Positions 36,488-45,430 of a stretch of 64,000 nt of DNA are shown one piece after another. Each line of letters begins with the position of its first letter. The stretch's first letter is position 1. Source of the stretch: Streptococcus gallolyticus (GTDB lineage Bacteria; Bacillota; Bacilli; Lactobacillales; Streptococcaceae); the NCBI GenBank assembly GCA_019794795.1, contig JAIMFC010000002.1, positions 151,142-215,141 of the forward strand, given 5' to 3'. Made by a program: the position numbers and the translations under genes. The notes under the pieces were generated by a model. That model did not search any database. It was not told where the DNA came from and saw only the letters and a list, made by a program, of their open reading frames with translations.

Positions 36488-37435
36488 ATGAAACAAAATT
36501 TGAAAATCAATCTCATCTGGTTTGCCATTCTTGTAGCAGGCTTTCTTTTGATTGATGGCTTGGTAGCAGCAGGTATCTTTAATTTTTACTACATTCAAAT
36601 TGTAGAGCAAATCGGTGTCAATATTATTTTGGCTGTCGGTCTTAACTTAGTTGTCGGGTTCTCTGGTCAATTTTCACTAGGACACGCTGGTTTTATGGCA
36701 ATCGGTGCCTATGCTGTGGCTATTCTTGGCTCACAAGTACCAACATACGGTGGTTTCATTTTGGCGATTGTAGTCGGAATGCTCTTGGCGGGTGGAGTAG
36801 CTCTCTTGGTTGGTATTCCTACTCTTCGTCTTAAAGGGGACTACCTTGCCATCGCCACTCTGGGTGTAGCGGAAATTATCCGTATTCTCATCATCAACGG
36901 AGGTGACTTGACCAATGGTGCGGCAGGGATTATGAATATTCCGCTTTTCACCAACTGGCAAATCGTTTATGCTTTTGTAGTGATTACGACTATTTTGACG
37001 CTCAATTTCTTGCGTAGTCCTATGGGACGTGCAGTGATTTCGGTTCGTGAAGATGAAATTGCTGCGGAGTCTGTTGGGGTAAATCCAACCAAGATGAAGG
37101 TCGTAGCCTTTGTGATTGGTGCCATGACGGCAGCGATTGCTGGAGGCTTGCAGGCTGGGTATGTCGGAACTGTTGTGCCAAAAGACTTTGCCTTTATGAC
37201 TTCTGTGAACATCTTGATTATTATCGTTTTGGGTGGTTTGGGCTCGATTACGGGAACTTTCTTGGCAGCTATCGTCTTGGGCGTGCTCAATGTATTCCTT
37301 AAAAACTACTCAGATATTAGTATGATTATTTACTCGCTGGCCTTGATTCTCATCATGATTTTCCGTCCAGGTGGACTTTTGGGGACCAAAGAAATTGCCC
37401 TGTCAGCGTTCTTCAAAAAGAAGGAGGACAAGTAA
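36488..37435 (+). CDS. livM: Branched-chain amino acid ABC permease
   Basis: A 315-residue LivM-type permease. Motifs are GLNLVVGFSGQFSLGHAGF (around residue 51), TLRLKGDYLAIATLG and VREDEIAAESVGVNP, the loop that contacts the ATPases. It directly abuts livG, whose ATG follows its stop without a gap. Confidence 0.95.
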   Translation: MKQNLKINLIWFAILVAGFLLIDGLVAAGIFNFYYIQIVEQIGVNIILAVGLNLVVGFSGQFSLGHAGFMAIGAYAVAILGSQVPTYGGFILAIVVGMLLAGGVALLVGIPTLRLKGDYLAIATLGVAEIIRILIINGGDLTNGAAGIMNIPLFTNWQIVYAFVVITTILTLNFLRSPMGRAVISVREDEIAAESVGVNPTKMKVVAFVIGAMTAAIAGGLQAGYVGTVVPKDFAFMTSVNILIIIVLGGLGSITGTFLAAIVLGVLNVFLKNYSDISMIIYSLALILIMIFRPGGLLGTKEIALSAFFKKKEDK

Positions 37436-38200
37436 ATGGCACTTCTTGAAGTAAAAAAATTAACCAAGCATTTCGGTGGGTTGACAGCCGTTGGCGATGT
37501 TACCATGGAATTGGAAACAGGCGAATTAGTCGGCCTAATCGGACCAAATGGTGCTGGTAAAACAACACTTTTCAACCTTTTGACAGGGGTCTACGAACCA
37601 AGTGAAGGTTCGATTACCCTAGATGATACACTCTTGAATGGCAAAGCGCCGTCTAAGATTGCTGCTCTCGGCCTCTCTCGTACCTTCCAAAATATCCGCT
37701 TATTCAAGGATATGACAGTGCTGGAAAATGTCTTGATTGCTTTTGGTAATCATCACAAACCGCATGTCTTTGCTAGTTTCTTCCGCTTGCCTATCTTCTA
37801 TAAAAATGAAGTAACACTTAAAGAAAAGGCTTTGAAACTCTTGAAAATTTTCAACTTGGACAAGGATGCAGATACGCTTGCTAAGAATCTTCCATACGGA
37901 CAACAACGTCGCTTGGAGATTGTCCGCGCCTTGGCGACAGAACAAAAAATCCTCTTCCTTGATGAGCCTGCTGCTGGTATGAACCCACAGGAAACGGCTG
38001 AATTGACTCAGTTGATTCGCCAAATCAAGGATGATTTCAAGATTACGATTATGTTGATTGAGCACGATATGAGCCTAGTTATGGAAGTAACTGAGCGTGT
38101 CTATGTGTTGGAATATGGTCGCTTGATTGCCCATGGAACGCCAGATGAAATCAAGCAAAACAAACGTGTAATTGAAGCTTATCTAGGAGGTGAAGCCTAA
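37436..38200 (+). CDS. livG: Branched-chain amino acid ABC ATPase
   Basis: A 254-residue ABC ATPase. Walker A GPNGAGKTTLFN is at about residue 36. The LivG-type signature is LPYGQQRRLEIVRALA, followed by Walker B ILFLDEPAAGMNP. The extended insertion after the Q-loop is typical of LivG. It overlaps livF by 1 nt. Confidence 0.95.
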   Translation: MALLEVKKLTKHFGGLTAVGDVTMELETGELVGLIGPNGAGKTTLFNLLTGVYEPSEGSITLDDTLLNGKAPSKIAALGLSRTFQNIRLFKDMTVLENVLIAFGNHHKPHVFASFFRLPIFYKNEVTLKEKALKLLKIFNLDKDADTLAKNLPYGQQRRLEIVRALATEQKILFLDEPAAGMNPQETAELTQLIRQIKDDFKITIMLIEHDMSLVMEVTERVYVLEYGRLIAHGTPDEIKQNKRVIEAYLGGEA

Positions 38201-38910
38201 TGTCTATGTTAAAAGTTGACAACCTATCAGTGCATTACGGCGTCATCGAAGCTGTGAAAAATGTTTCCTTTGAAGTCAATGAAGGTGAAGTTGTTACCTT
38301 GATTGGGGCCAATGGAGCTGGTAAAACCTCCATTCTACGCACCATTTCTGGCTTAGTTCGTCCGTCGTCAGGAACGATTTCTTACCTTGGAAATGAAATT
38401 CAAAAAGTCCCAGCCCGTAAAATCGTAGCATCTGGACTTGCTCAGGTACCAGAAGGACGTCACGTTTTCCCAGGTTTAACGGTTATGGAAAACTTGGAAA
38501 TGGGTGCTTTTCTTAAAACAAATCGTGATGAAAACCAGAAAAATCTCAAGAAGATCTTCGATCGTTTTCCACGTTTGGAAGAACGAAAAGGTCAGGATGC
38601 AGCTACCCTATCAGGTGGGGAGCAGCAGATGTTGGCGATGGGGCGAGCACTGATGAGCCAACCGAAACTGTTGCTCTTAGATGAGCCATCAATGGGGCTT
38701 GCGCCAATCTTTATTCAAGAAATTTTTGATATTATTCAAGATATCCAGAAACAAGGGACGACGGTTCTCTTGATTGAGCAAAATGCCAATAAGGCACTTG
38801 CTATCGCAGACCGTGGTTATGTATTGGAAACAGGTAATGTTGTCTTGTCTGGTACAGGACAAGAACTCCTCGCTTCTGATGAAGTCCGCAAAGCCTATCT
38901 TGGGGGATAA
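38200..38910 (+). CDS. livF: Branched-chain amino acid ABC ATPase
   Basis: A 236-residue ABC ATPase and last gene of the operon. Walker A GANGAGKTSILR, signature LSGGEQQMLAMGRALMS and Walker B LLLDEPSMGLAP are present, with the family sequence VPEGRHVFPGLTVMENL. It ends at the terminator shared with the histidine kinase pseudogene. Confidence 0.95.
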   Translation: MSMLKVDNLSVHYGVIEAVKNVSFEVNEGEVVTLIGANGAGKTSILRTISGLVRPSSGTISYLGNEIQKVPARKIVASGLAQVPEGRHVFPGLTVMENLEMGAFLKTNRDENQKNLKKIFDRFPRLEERKGQDAATLSGGEQQMLAMGRALMSQPKLLLLDEPSMGLAPIFIQEIFDIIQDIQKQGTTVLLIEQNANKALAIADRGYVLETGNVVLSGTGQELLASDEVRKAYLGG

Positions 38911-38913
38911 ATG

Positions 38914-38950
38914 AAAAAAGGTGTTGAACGCATTGGTTCAGCACCTTTTA
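38914..38950. terminator. Terminator after livF
   Basis: AAAAGGTG-TTGAAC pairs with GTTCAGCACCTTTT (38917-38948 region), with A- and T-rich flanks that allow function from both sides. Confidence 0.85.
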
Positions 38951-38958
38951 TCTTTTTC

Positions 38959-40120
38959 CTAAAATGTAATTCGAAATTGAACGCCGTTTTCAATGTTCTG
39001 CGCTGTAATTTTCCAGCCATGTTGCTCAATAATTTCCTTGGTGAGGGCCATGCCAATACCTGATTGACCATTTTTTCCTGTATAGAATCGGTCAAAGGTA
39101 TGCTGTAGGTCGTCGGCGGAGAGGAGAGGGCCATCGTTTTCAATGACGATTTGTTGCTGATCTGCTTGAACAGCAATGGAAGTTTTTGCGTAGCGCAAAC
39201 TATTGGCGACGATATTGGTAATGGCACGTTCTAATAGCTGAGGATTGGCAGAAATCTGGTAATCGGATACATCAATAGTGAGGTCTAATCCCTGTTTCTT
39301 GGCTTGAAATTGGCTTTGATAGAGGATATTTTCTAGAAATTCTTCCAGCGATAGGTTTATTTTTTCTACTTTGAGACTTCCATTTTCTAGGCGCGAAAGA
39401 TGGAGAATTTCGTCCACTAGGTTGGCTATTTTAGTGGTTTCTCGTAAAATAGCAGAACTGGCTGATTTTGGAGCGACAAGATTTTGTAAAAGTCCGTCCG
39501 CGTAGCCTTGAATGACCATGAGAGGAGTCTTGAGTTCGTGGGAGGCATTCTCGAAAAATTCTTTCTGTTTTTGTTGGTCTTTCTCAAGACGACTTCCCAT
39601 GCTTAGACCCAGCAAACCTGCACCAATGAGGCTAATAGGCAGTGAAAGCAGCAGAATAAGAGAAATATTCTCTACAAGATTGTGCTCTAAGCTGGCATTG
39701 ACATAGAGAAGGAGAAGTTGTTTTTTGACAGTGACAACTTTTACAAAGTAGAATTTTTTACCGATTTTGGTCTGTAGTATCTTATTTTCTTTGCCATTTT
39801 TTAGCCCAGTTGACCATTTTTTTTTGATCACCGTAGTAATAATAGGAGAGGTCAGTTTTGTCACTGCTTTCTTCGGAAACAGGAATATCGGGAATAGTCT
39901 GGATTTAATTCAATCATCTCAGCAAAGAGTCGATTTTCATCCTCATTTTGCTACAAATCTTGTCCAGAATAGATAGCTTGAGAGGTTTCAATTGCTTCTT
40001 TAGCTTGATTGGCAATGTAACTACCCATGGTCATGCGAAAGACAAGAAGACCCACGAGAGAGATCAGGACCGCTGTTAGGACAAAGAGGGAGACAATCAT
40101 TTTTTTTTGACTGGTTTCAT
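38959..40120 (-). pseudogene. Sensor histidine kinase, decayed
   Basis: The C-terminal part (38959-39864) is open and has a membrane helix (NISLILLLSLPISLIGAGLL), the H-box NASHELKTPLMVIQGY, an N-box (ITNIVANSLRYA) and a short G-box (SGIGMALTKEII). The N-terminus at 40120, whose ATG overlaps the regulator's stop codon (ATGA), is broken. Nine A follow MKPV where ten would keep frame (40100-40108). A TAG interrupts at 39951-39953, a further frame change lies near 39890-39912, and another nine-base run shifts frame at 39817-39825. A functional sensor is unlikely. Confidence 0.85.
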
Positions 40121-40806
40121 TGGAGTACCCCTAACTTATAGCCATAGTCCCAAACAGTTTTTAGAGAGACTTGGCTGTTGGCGCCAGCTAATTTTTTGCG
40201 GATACGTCGGACAGTTTCATCTGTGACTCGTGTCTCAAAATCTGCTGACATCCCCCAAACAGTATCCAATAATTCATCGCGGGAAACGGCCTTACCTGCT
40301 CCTTTTATCCTATAAATCATGACTTGCAGCTCAGTTTCTGTCAAATGTAAATTTTCCTCAGAGATATAGAAAGCATGGTCTTTGTCTGAGTAAGTCAGGT
40401 CTCCAAAGTGGAAATCATCTGCCTTGCTCTGCCCTTGTTCCATATCAATCCGACGAAAGAGGGCCGTAATACGACTCATGAGAATGGAAGGTCGGAAGGG
40501 TTTGACCATGTAGTCGTCACTACCAGAGTTGATGCCTAAAATATAGTCCATATCCGTATCTTTTGCGGTCAGTAGAATGATAGGAACGGTGGAAAGTTGG
40601 CAAATTTCCTTGGTCAATTCTAATCCTGACCGTCCAAGCATCATAATATCCAGCAAAATCAAGTCGCAGGGCTCTTTTTCAAAGGCAACAAGAAGGTCAT
40701 CGCCTGTTTCAAAAACAGACACCAGATAGCCGGCATCTTCTAAAAAGGTGGCTAAAATTTCACGGATACTGGTATCATCATCCGCAGCATAAATTCTTTT
40801 TTTCAT
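40117..40806 (-). CDS. OmpR-family response regulator
   Basis: A 229-residue two-component regulator. The receiver domain has the acidic pocket DDD (9-11), phosphoacceptor Asp53 in LILLDIMM, Thr80 and Lys102 (VKPF). The winged-helix output domain has LTETELQVMIYRIKG and RRIRKKLAG. The usual proline after the phosphorylation site is replaced by leucine (MLGRSG). It is upstream of the decayed kinase gene and so may be an orphan. It could respond to another kinase or to acetyl phosphate. Confidence 0.92.
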   Translation of the reverse strand: MKKRIYAADDDTSIREILATFLEDAGYLVSVFETGDDLLVAFEKEPCDLILLDIMMLGRSGLELTKEICQLSTVPIILLTAKDTDMDYILGINSGSDDYMVKPFRPSILMSRITALFRRIDMEQGQSKADDFHFGDLTYSDKDHAFYISEENLHLTETELQVMIYRIKGAGKAVSRDELLDTVWGMSADFETRVTDETVRRIRKKLAGANSQVSLKTVWDYGYKLGVLQ

Positions 40807-40822
40807 CTATTTTTCTAAAGTA

Positions 40823-40852
40823 ATACAGTAAAATCATGTGATTTTACTGTAT
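40823..40852. promoter_or_regulatory. Perfect 14-bp inverted repeat upstream of the response regulator
   Basis: ATACAGTAAAATCA (40823-40836) and TGATTTTACTGTAT (40839-40852) are exact complements, 2 bp apart. It lies 17 bp before the regulator's ATG. It could be an autoregulatory operator or a terminator of the upstream gene, though no long T-run follows. Confidence 0.65.
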
Positions 40853-40909
40853 CGTATTTTGAGCGATTAGGCAAGTTTTGTCTAGAAATAAGAGCGTCGT
40901 GATGAGAGT

Positions 40910-41749
40910 TTATTTTTCAGTGTCAGCTGTATCACACAATTTTGCTTCAGCAGACTCAACAGAGGCTTCTAGTTCTTCAAGTTTTTTGTCCAATTCATCC
41001 GCCTTGGCTTGGTCAGTGATATTTCCATCCTTATCAAAGAGGGCTTCGTAGGCAGTGTTGAGTTTGTTTATTTGGGCGTAGGTCGTGATGAGAGTGTCTT
41101 TTTCCTTGTCCGTCAAGTTTTTGTTAGCTTTGATTTGCTCAGCTTCCACTTTAGCATCTAAGGCATCAATGACATCGTAGAGACCATTCAATTCTTTTTC
41201 CAAGGCATCTGCTTTGGCTTGGTCTGTTACATGACCATTTTTATCAAATAATGCCTCCAATTGTCCTTCCAAGTTGCGAATTGTTTCAGATTTTGAAAGG
41301 TAGTCCGCTTTTTCCTTATCCGTCAAGCCAGATTGATTGAGGTAGTCTTTCAATTCTTCTTTGGCTTTGCTGGCATTTCCAGCATCGACCTTAGCTGGAA
41401 TGGATTCAACTGATTTATAAAGGTCGTCTAATTGAGTTTGCAGCTGATCCAATTTTGCTTGATCCGTCACCTTGCCATCTTCACCGAGGAGTTTGTCCAT
41501 TTGAGCGGTGATGTCTTGGGCTTTTTTATCTGCTTCAATCAATTTTGTTCGCTCAGCATCTGTGAGTGTTTTGTAGTCTGAAAGATCAGGTGCAGGTAGA
41601 TTGCTGCAATCGATTGTTTCAATGGTTGTTTTTTGTGCGGCATTTTCATTTGCAAAAACAGCTGTTTGGCTGAGTGGGACAACTGCTACAGTAGCAGCTG
41701 CTGCAAAGCTAGCAAAGATAAGTTTGAGAGATTGTTTTTTGTTTTTCAT
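40910..41749 (-). CDS. Secreted helical protein with three about 70-residue repeats
   Basis: A 279-residue protein with a cleavable signal peptide (MKNKKQSLKLIFASFAAAAT... to about QTAVFA-NE, residue 33). Three repeats follow, each starting LTD.E. and containing a central D/E-x-x-G-x-V/I-TDQAK.D.L motif (GEDGKVTDQAK, DKNGHVTDQAK, DKDGNITDQAK), with heptad-like helices. One Cys lies early in the mature part (TIDCSNL) and one near the C-terminus (KLCDTA), possibly joined as a disulfide. There is no sortase signal. I do not recognise the family. It lies next to the two-component genes on the same strand. Confidence 0.85.
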   Translation of the reverse strand: MKNKKQSLKLIFASFAAAATVAVVPLSQTAVFANENAAQKTTIETIDCSNLPAPDLSDYKTLTDAERTKLIEADKKAQDITAQMDKLLGEDGKVTDQAKLDQLQTQLDDLYKSVESIPAKVDAGNASKAKEELKDYLNQSGLTDKEKADYLSKSETIRNLEGQLEALFDKNGHVTDQAKADALEKELNGLYDVIDALDAKVEAEQIKANKNLTDKEKDTLITTYAQINKLNTAYEALFDKDGNITDQAKADELDKKLEELEASVESAEAKLCDTADTEK

Positions 41750-41899
41750 GAGAGTGTCCTCGTTTCTTTTATTTAGTCATCTTTGACTATGTCTAAAGTA
41801 TACAGGATTTGAAAAGGAAATCTCCGTAATTCTGTGTTAGAAATGCCACAAAAAGGTCACAAAAAATGGAAAAAGAAAAAGACTTTTTCATAGGACTAC

Positions 41900-41928
41900 T
41901 GTAATCGTTTTCTGAAATGTGCTATAAT
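41900..41928 (+). promoter_or_regulatory. acuB-like gene promoter with cre site
   Basis: TGTAATCGTTTTCT at 41900-41913 fits every fixed position of the cre consensus. TATAAT at 41923-41928 has the extended TGC before it. The cre sits on the -35 region. Confidence 0.75.
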
Positions 41929-41956
41929 AGAATAAGAAAAGAATGGAGGAATTTCT

Positions 41957-42613
41957 ATGGCTGTTAAAGATTTTATGACTCGTAAAGTAGTGTATATTTC
42001 ACCAGATACAACAATTGCCCACGCTGCTGACCTCATGCGTGATCAACAGATTCATCGCTTGCCTGTTATTGAAAACGATAAATTAGTTGGTTTGGTGACA
42101 GAAGGAACGATTGCAGAAGCCAGTCCTTCAAAGGCAACTAGTCTTTCTATCTATGAAATGAACTATCTTCTCAATAAGACAAAAGTTAAGGATGTCATGA
42201 TTAAGGATGTCATTACGGTATCCCAATTTGCCAGCCTAGAAGATGCGGTTTACCTGATGTACAAAAATAAGGTTGGTATTTTGCCCGTTGTGGATGATGA
42301 GCAACTCTATGGTATTATCACAGACCGTGATGTCTTTGCAGCCTTCCTTCATGTGTCGGGTTATGGAGAAGAAGGTGTTCGCCTCCGTATGCTAGTAGAC
42401 GATAAACGAGGAGTGCTAGGCAATATTCTTCAATTAATTGCTCAAGAAGGCTACAATATTAAACGTACGGTACAAATTGAAGATCGAGCAGAGCATGCCG
42501 TCGTTGAGATTCAAATCGCTGGCAAGGTAGATGTGGATCGTTTGAAAGCTAGCTTGACAACTGCCGGTTTCAACGTAGACAGTATCCAGCCTACAGTTGC
42601 TAAGAAAATATAA
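41957..42613 (+). CDS. CBS-pair and ACT-domain protein (AcuB-like)
   Basis: A 218-residue protein with two CBS domains (residues 1-60 and 76-135; VKDFMTRKVVYISPDTTIAH and MIKDVITVSQFASLEDAVYLM) followed by an ACT domain (LRMLVDDKRGVLGNILQLIAQEG). CBS pairs bind adenosine nucleotides, and the ACT domain suggests amino acid sensing. It is often annotated AcuB, but an acetoin role is unproven here. The cre in its promoter points to carbon control. Confidence 0.85.
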   Translation: MAVKDFMTRKVVYISPDTTIAHAADLMRDQQIHRLPVIENDKLVGLVTEGTIAEASPSKATSLSIYEMNYLLNKTKVKDVMIKDVITVSQFASLEDAVYLMYKNKVGILPVVDDEQLYGIITDRDVFAAFLHVSGYGEEGVRLRMLVDDKRGVLGNILQLIAQEGYNIKRTVQIEDRAEHAVVEIQIAGKVDVDRLKASLTTAGFNVDSIQPTVAKKI

Positions 42614-42620
42614 GAAATCA

Positions 42621-42650
42621 GCCCTTCCGATTGGGAAGGGCCATTTTCTT
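42621..42650. terminator. Terminator between the CBS-ACT gene and the amino acid-binding lipoprotein
   Basis: GCCCTTCC (42621-42628) pairs with GGAAGGGC (42634-42641), with T on the plus strand and A-rich sequence upstream. Confidence 0.85.
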
Positions 42651-43459
42651 TATTCATTCGTATTTGCTTGGTAGGCTTCTTGGACATAGTCCTCGTATTT
42701 TCCAGAATCGACTAAATCTTTTACGACTCTGTTGATTTTTTCTTTTAATGTACGATTGTTCTTTGGTAATGCAACGGCGTAAGAGTCAGTAGCAGACGAA
42801 TCCAATTCAATTGTGGAGAGGACCAGTCCAGGATTGTTCAGGATATAGCCTTGCGCAATTGGTTTTTCTAAGATAACGGCATCAACGGTTCCTGATTTTA
42901 GTTCTGTAATCATATTTCCGTTAGACGTCAGTGAAATAAGATTAGCTTCTGGAATTTGCTCTTTAATGACGTTTTCCTGTACAGAGCCTTTTTGTGCGGC
43001 AATATTCTTTCCAGATAGACTCTTTATAGTGGAAAATTTGGCACTATTCTCCTCTTTGACGATGAGAACATTTTTAGCCTGGTAGTAGGCATTTGAGAAA
43101 TCAAAGGTCTTTTTTCTTTCCTCTGTGACAGAAATTCCTGAAATGGCAATGTCCGCTTTTCCGCTCTGCAGGCTGGAAAGAACATTGTCAAAACTCATTG
43201 GAGAAAGTTCTAATTCAACATCGAGTTCATCCGCAATGGCTTGGGCTAATGCTACATCTGAACCAAGAATAGTATCTTTTCCATCGACCAATGTCTTGAA
43301 TTCAAATGGAGCAAATTCAGGATTGAGCGCAACGACTAATTTATCATTTTTTTGAATATTATTAAGTGTGACATCATCTGTAGAAGTAGAAGAACAAGCT
43401 CCTAATGTTAATGAAATAGCGATTGTTGCAAGGCCTAAAGCTGTTTTTTTGAATATCAT
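42650..43459 (-). CDS. Polar amino acid-binding lipoprotein
   Basis: A 269-residue PAAT-family binding protein. The lipobox LTLGAC has its lipidated Cys at about residue 22. The fold starts KLVVALNPEFAPFEFKT, with KADIAISGISVTEERKKTFDFS, the typical ligand region. It is the kind used for arginine, histidine, lysine or glutamine. Position next to argG favours arginine or lysine, but no permease or ATPase gene is adjacent. Confidence 0.9.
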   Translation of the reverse strand: MIFKKTALGLATIAISLTLGACSSTSTDDVTLNNIQKNDKLVVALNPEFAPFEFKTLVDGKDTILGSDVALAQAIADELDVELELSPMSFDNVLSSLQSGKADIAISGISVTEERKKTFDFSNAYYQAKNVLIVKEENSAKFSTIKSLSGKNIAAQKGSVQENVIKEQIPEANLISLTSNGNMITELKSGTVDAVILEKPIAQGYILNNPGLVLSTIELDSSATDSYAVALPKNNRTLKEKINRVVKDLVDSGKYEDYVQEAYQANTNE

Positions 43460-43482
43460 ATCAAAATCTCCTTTATTTTTAT

Positions 43483-43582
43483 TGTATGTTTATACATTTT
43501 ATGTTATTGTTAAACATAAGTCAAGAATAAAATGAAAAAATATACAAAAAAACTTGACAAATAAATAATAATTCAATAAAAT
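43483..43582. promoter_or_regulatory. Intergenic control region between the binding protein and argG
   Basis: TTGACA (43554-43559) and TAAAAT (43577-43582), 17 bp apart, form the argG promoter. Within the spacer AATAATAATTCAAT resembles an ARG-box half-site. TGTAT-GTTT-ATACA (43483-43496) is an inverted repeat in front of the divergent lipoprotein gene. ArgR-family control is inferred. Confidence 0.55.
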
Positions 43583-43637
43583 ACACTACATCCCCTACGA
43601 GGTAGGGAAGAAAAGAGAAAGAAAATGGGTGGTAAAC

Positions 43638-44828
43638 ATGACAAAGGAAAAATTGATTTTAGCATATTCTGGCGGTTTAGACACATCTGTAGCCATTGCT
43701 TGGCTTAAAAAAGACTATGATGTTATTGCAGTATGTATGGATGTTGGTGAAGGAAAAGATTTGGATTTTATTCATGATAAAGCCCTCGCAGTTGGTGCTA
43801 TTGAATCATACATCTTGGATGTTAAAGATGAATTTGCTGAGGAGTATGTTCTTCCAGCTCTTCAAGCTCACGCCATGTACGAACAAAAATACCCATTGGT
43901 ATCTGCCCTTAGCCGTCCCATTATTTCTAAAAAATTAGTGGAGATTGCCCATAAGACCGGTGCGATAAGCATTGCGCATGGTTGTACTGGTAAAGGAAAT
44001 GACCAAGTTCGTTTTGAAGTAGCGATCGCAGCCTTAGATCCATCCTTAAAAGTGGTTGCCCCAGTACGTGAATGGAAATGGCATAGAGAAGAAGAAATTC
44101 AATTTGCAAAAGAAAATGGCGTTCCCGTCCCAGCGGATCTTGACAACCCATATTCAGTTGACCAAAACCTTTGGGGCCGCGCTAACGAATGTGGTGTCCT
44201 AGAAAACCCATGGAACGAAGCGCCAGAAGAAGCCTTTGGCATCACAAATTCACCAGAAGCAGCACCAAACGAAGCTGAATACGTTGAGATCACTTTTGAA
44301 GCAGGTAAACCGGTAGCCATCAACGGCAAAGAAATGAAATTGGCAGACCTTATCCAAGAATTGAACGTCATTGCTGGTAAACACGGAATCGGACGTATCG
44401 ACCACGTTGAAAACAGACTTGTCGGTATCAAATCACGTGAAATCTACGAATGCCCAGGTGCAACTGTTCTTTTGACAGCCCACAAAGAAATCGAAGATTT
44501 GACCTTGGTACGTGAAGTATCACACTTCAAACCAATCCTTGAAAATGAACTGTCAAATCTTATCTATAACGCCTTGTGGTTCAGCCCAGCAACCAAAGCC
44601 ATCATTGCCTACATTAAAGAAACCCAAAAAGTCGTTAACGGTACTGCAAAAGTGAAACTCTATAAAGGTTCAGCTAAAGTTGTTGCACGTAAATCACCAA
44701 ACTCACTCTACGACGAAAACCTAGCAACCTACACAGCAGCAGACAGCTTCGACCAAGACGCAGCCGTAGGCTTCATCAAACTCTGGGGGTTACCAACTCA
44801 AGTTAACTCACAAGTTAATAACAAATAA
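43638..44828 (+). CDS. argG: Argininosuccinate synthase
   Basis: A 396-residue enzyme that joins citrulline and aspartate with ATP in arginine synthesis. The N-terminal ATP loop [15 protein letters not shown] and the segment [14 protein letters not shown] around residue 117 are diagnostic. The start is set at ATG 43638; a GTG at 43629 would add three residues. The stop codon itself takes part in a predicted RNA helix with sequence 95 nt downstream. argH follows only after 631 bp. Confidence 0.97.
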   Translation: MTKEKLILAYSGGLDTSVAIAWLKKDYDVIAVCMDVGEGKDLDFIHDKALAVGAIESYILDVKDEFAEEYVLPALQAHAMYEQKYPLVSALSRPIISKKLVEIAHKTGAISIAHGCTGKGNDQVRFEVAIAALDPSLKVVAPVREWKWHREEEIQFAKENGVPVPADLDNPYSVDQNLWGRANECGVLENPWNEAPEEAFGITNSPEAAPNEAEYVEITFEAGKPVAINGKEMKLADLIQELNVIAGKHGIGRIDHVENRLVGIKSREIYECPGATVLLTAHKEIEDLTLVREVSHFKPILENELSNLIYNALWFSPATKAIIAYIKETQKVVNGTAKVKLYKGSAKVVARKSPNSLYDENLATYTAADSFDQDAAVGFIKLWGLPTQVNSQVNNK

Positions 44829-45430
44829 TGGCTTTGATGCGTTTTCATTTGTCCTTAATATCCCTTGCCTAACTTAAGTTATGCCAGCGAGGCATTGCCT
44901 AGACTTAGAGAACATCATAACCATTATTAGTCCCCAAACGGCGAACGAAGTGAGCTACAAACCGATAGTTCCCGTTGTGGTGGCATGATTGAGCCCCTAG
45001 GCTCAAAAATTAGCGATGCTTTAACAGTCTTGGAGACTGTTAAAGATTGGAAATAAGAAAAGTACAGCTTTTCTCAAGCGTTCAGGCTTCGCTTGCGTCC
45101 GCCACCACCTATGACACGGAAATTGCAAAATCGATATTATATTGCAATTGGAATTAGTAAGGTTGCTAGGCAATCCACAATAGTGGTTGCCGTAGTCTAT
45201 CAGTGACTTTAGTCGCTAGATAGACTTGCTACGTTGAGGAAACTATCACTACAAAAGAATTTTAGTAAGAAAAACCTTCAGATAAAAGGAGTCAGCGAGC
45301 TCCATCTGAAACTCTTTTCTTACACTACACCTCGATAAGGTGCCCAGAGAGACACTTCGAAAACCTGCGGGTTATTCGTCCAGTGAGACGATTTAGAAAA
45401 GCTGAGACGACGGTCCCAGCTTTTATGGTT
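44824..45430 (+). ncRNA. Candidate large structured RNA between argG and argH
   Basis: No gene is supported in this 631-bp gap, but many exact helices are. 44824-44831 pairs with 44921-44928 (8 bp), and 44835-44839 with 44913-44917. 44977-44984 pairs with 45101-45108, enclosing four hairpins: 44989-45006, 45019-45045 (12 bp), 45056-45074 and 45075-45095. Further hairpins are at 45121-45149, 45169-45191, 45194-45226, 45265-45323 (9+7+4 bp) and 45332-45360. It ends with a terminator-like hairpin at 45397-45424 followed by TTTT. One wobble pair (45204 with 45215) is G-U only on the plus strand. It is not tmRNA, RNase P, SRP RNA or a T-box by motif. Confidence 0.5.
45397..45424 (+). terminator. 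Terminator-like hairpin before argH
   Basis: AAAAGCTG (45397-45404) pairs with CAGCTTTT (45417-45424), with GAC/GTC extending inward. It ends 35 nt before the argH start, so most transcripts from argG would stop here. Confidence 0.7.
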
